From: Sphaerolaimus hirsutus
Lineage: Eukaryota > Nematoda > Chromadorea > Monhysterida > Sphaerolaimidae
Assembly (NCBI GenBank): GCA_964036195.1
Contig: OZ038453.1
Coordinates: forward strand, 23,646,352 to 23,710,351
Length of the DNA: 64,000 nucleotides
Reading direction: 5' to 3'
The notes under the pieces were generated by a model. That model saw only the letters and a program-made list of their open reading frames with translations. It ran no database searches and was not told where the DNA came from. A program made the translations under genes and the position numbers. Shown one piece after another: positions 61,651 through 64,000 of this stretch; within the stretch, counting starts at the first letter, position 1, and the number at the start of each line of letters is the position of its first letter.

Positions 61651-64000
61651 TCAGTGCTTGGTATCATTTGAAGTATCCACATCTATCACAAAGGCTTCAT
61701 TATCGTTCACACATTTTGTCATTTCAGTGCCTTTTGCCAAATGCTGTGTGTTGTTCACTGTCATACTGTTTTGTCCACATCCAGACACGGTGATGGGAAA
61801 TGTCACATAGGACTGAAAGTTTGGTAAATATAACATTGACATCCATGTACAATAACAATGGATAAATCATGGCAAAAAATGGTGTATAGATAGGAAGTGA
61901 AGCTCATGAGGTGTTTTCATGACCCAGCAGCTGTAGGCAACAAACGCTGCATGGCAACTGTGCTCAGTGGGCAACTGCATGTGCTCAATGGGCCACAATC
62001 ACTGCATGGAAACCACGACGTGCTCGCATGCATACCGCTGCCACGGGGCACCCGCCCGCGTTGTGGTTGCCATGCAGTCATTGTGGCCCACTGAGTGCAC
62101 GCAGTTGCCCACTGAGCGCTGTTGCCATGTGGTTATTTGCCGTTTTCATGCTGAAACTTCACCCACCTTGATAACTCTTCCAGACACATCCTGAAAAATT
62201 GCAAGATACTTTTTGATTGGATGCATTTTGATATGGTGCTGATGCTGACACTTCAATCTTGCCAACATTGCAAAGTGTCTTCTACAATTATGAATGGTTG
62301 AAGTGTATGTGAAGTGTGTGGAAGATACTCACAAATTTAGTGCTGATTGAAGCATGCCACTTTATGTGCATTCACTCTTCTTCTGAATGCATCACACCCA
62401 TTTTTAGCTGTGATTGTATACACCTCAAAACATACTGTTGCAAATCCCAAAATTGTACCAATGAGAGAACCAGCCAGCACATCAGTTGCATGGTGCACTC
62501 TGTCTGTGACTCTTGATACTGATATCAAAATTGCACCAAGAAACAGAAACACTAGTATTGCATACTTCACCAATGGAGACTGACATATCTTTGTCCAATG
62601 ACACTGAAAGTGAACATAAATCTGAAAATTTAATGGATGAAATTAATGCAATAAATGTGCTGTTGGGTGCTCAAAAGTTGGAACATGCTTTAAACAAACA
62701 ACTGGCATTGTGTTTAGTGATGAAAAAATTCCATGGTGCTGGTGCCTGCCTATACGGTAGCTAGTACTAGAGCAAAAAGCACAATGACACTTGCTAATTC
62801 ACACTATTTTACTGTGATGTTATTTTGCAGTTACGCCAGCAACAAAAGCACCTGAAGTCAAGGAAATGCCATGGTGCTTCTGGTGCTTAATACCAAAATT
62901 ATGCCACTTTGTCATCACTAGACATTAAGTTACATGGACAGGTATTCACATAAATTTACACCAAAATACAAAGTTATTTGGGATAATTGAAGATGCTTTG
63001 TTTTTTATTTGTCTGTTCATTTGCCCTTCAGCAATATGGCAAATAAAACTGAATGCAATTGGACTAACAAACATTTCAATGTAAACATAAATAAAAAATT
63101 GTAAAGCATAAATCAATCAAACTGACACTCATGAATGTGGCAAAATACAAACAGAAGCCAGCATGACCACTGGGAAAGCTGAGTCTGGCTCCATTAATGT
63201 TGGGTGTGTCTTGGTCAGTGCACACTGGTGCAGAGAGATACCTGTGAGGGTACCAATGAGCCGTGTAAGAATTACATGCATAACTGGAGAAGGCTGAATG
63301 CACCTAGATGGATTGTCTTGGCAGAATGCCAATGATTCATTACTTGGCTGGCATTGATCCAGGAAGTATGGTCTCAGTCTTCCAACTGATAGTTTCAATA
63401 AATCAATTGTTATTTTCTGAGTCATTGCACCCAATAATAGAAATCCTGTAGTGTGGTATTATGAATTTGTGACAACTAAATGGAAAGTTTCATTTTTGGT
63501 GGAGAATTTTTTGAGGATTAAAACTGCATTATCATATTGCAAAAAAATGTATTGCTATTTTGTAAGAAATGCATTTATGATGACATTGCTGTTGTGGACA
63601 AAGATGGCACTAGGCCACCATAAATCTGGCTGCAAGGTGCCAGAAAGATCTCATTATCACCAAGAACAAATTTTTAGAATGGGTGCTGTAAAATTACCAT
63701 ATATCCATTATAAATTACAGCTATTTTTTCATCAATTTTTTTTGGCTGGGGAGTTATTCAAGAGGGTTATTCAAAGGGAAAGCACCATGTCACTTTTGGT
63801 GCTTGGCACTATTTTGTGGTGCCAGGAACAAAATGCCTGGTGCTGGCGCTGAGGTTCAGAAAAGCAGCAAAGTGCTTTTGGCACTTGGTACCAAAGTCCT
63901 TTTTGATCACTAGTCCCAACTCAATTTCTTGATCAACATTTTATGCCAGATAATAATAAATAACCTGTATATTTGTAAATTCTGACCACAACTGGTGGGA
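61651..64000 (-). CDS. Phospholipid phosphatase (PAP2/LPP family), 3' part, partial
   Basis: Membrane lipid phosphate phosphatase of the PLPP1-3 type, which dephosphorylates phosphatidate, lysophosphatidate and sphingosine-1-phosphate. Exons (minus): 64000-63965 (runs off the window), 63445-63304, 63241-63127, 62621-62376 or 62337, 62190-62167, 61812-61651. All three catalytic motifs are visible: C1 KLSVGRLRP, C2 FPSGHA and C3 SRVTDRVHHATD. The intron between C1 and C2 is only 62 nt. Two C-termini are possible. Reading through exon 4 gives stop TAA at 62339-62337. Splicing at AGA|GTGAAT (62376) into the 24-nt exon 62190-62167 (DVSGRVIK) and then 61812-61651 gives a 53-residue hydrophilic tail. 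An AATAAA for this strand lies at 61152-61147. The N-terminal membrane helices are outside the window. Confidence 0.93.
61950..62135. repeat. Palindrome in phospholipid phosphatase intron
   Basis: GGCAACTGTGCTCAGTGGGC and its inverse around a centre near 62040. Confidence 0.65.

Overview
The window is animal nuclear DNA. Genes are split by GT..AG introns, host gene density is low, and most of the rest is non-autonomous DNA-transposon sequence. The proteins are metazoan (SEC22-type R-SNARE, glutathione reductase, PRCC, a phospholipid phosphatase, a VWA7-like protein). Sequence alone does not give a phylum; a non-vertebrate animal is my best guess. I found no long transposase, rRNA, tRNA, CRISPR array or bacterial gene.

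Layout. 1-6.3 kb: thirteen copies, all in one orientation, of a short hairpin with a fixed loop and copy-specific covarying stems, plus two coding-like tracts. 6.7-8.5 kb: three exons of a VWA7-like gene (+). 8.5-12 kb: nested palindromic elements. 12.2-18.1 kb: three two- or three-exon genes (+) for secreted cysteine-rich peptide precursors, made partly by tandem duplication. 19.9-42.3 kb: three head-to-tail genes on the minus strand, all reconstructed exon by exon in consistent phase: SEC22 (215 aa), glutathione reductase (467 aa) and PRCC (about 385-406 aa). 42.3-61.5 kb: almost entirely nested transposons, with a few weak gene-like tracts. 61.6-64 kb: 3' part of a phospholipid phosphatase gene (-) running off the window.

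The main result is a MITE family with termini GTGGCAGTCCC / GGGACTGCCAC, flanked by a 3-bp CAG or CTG duplication. Three copies sit exactly between halves of coding exons: in the VWA7-like gene, in peptide gene 2 and in PRCC. In the first two, the GT comes from the element's first bases and the AG from the duplicated CAG, and removal restores the reading frame. This is the expected behaviour of introners (transposons that create introns).

The window is also rich in 8-bp-TSD (hAT-type) MITEs with TAGGGTT ends, whose bodies are short tandem motifs. Elements repeatedly lie in the middle of an older palindromic element, up to five levels deep. Gene functions are inferred from family motifs read in the translations; no database search was run.
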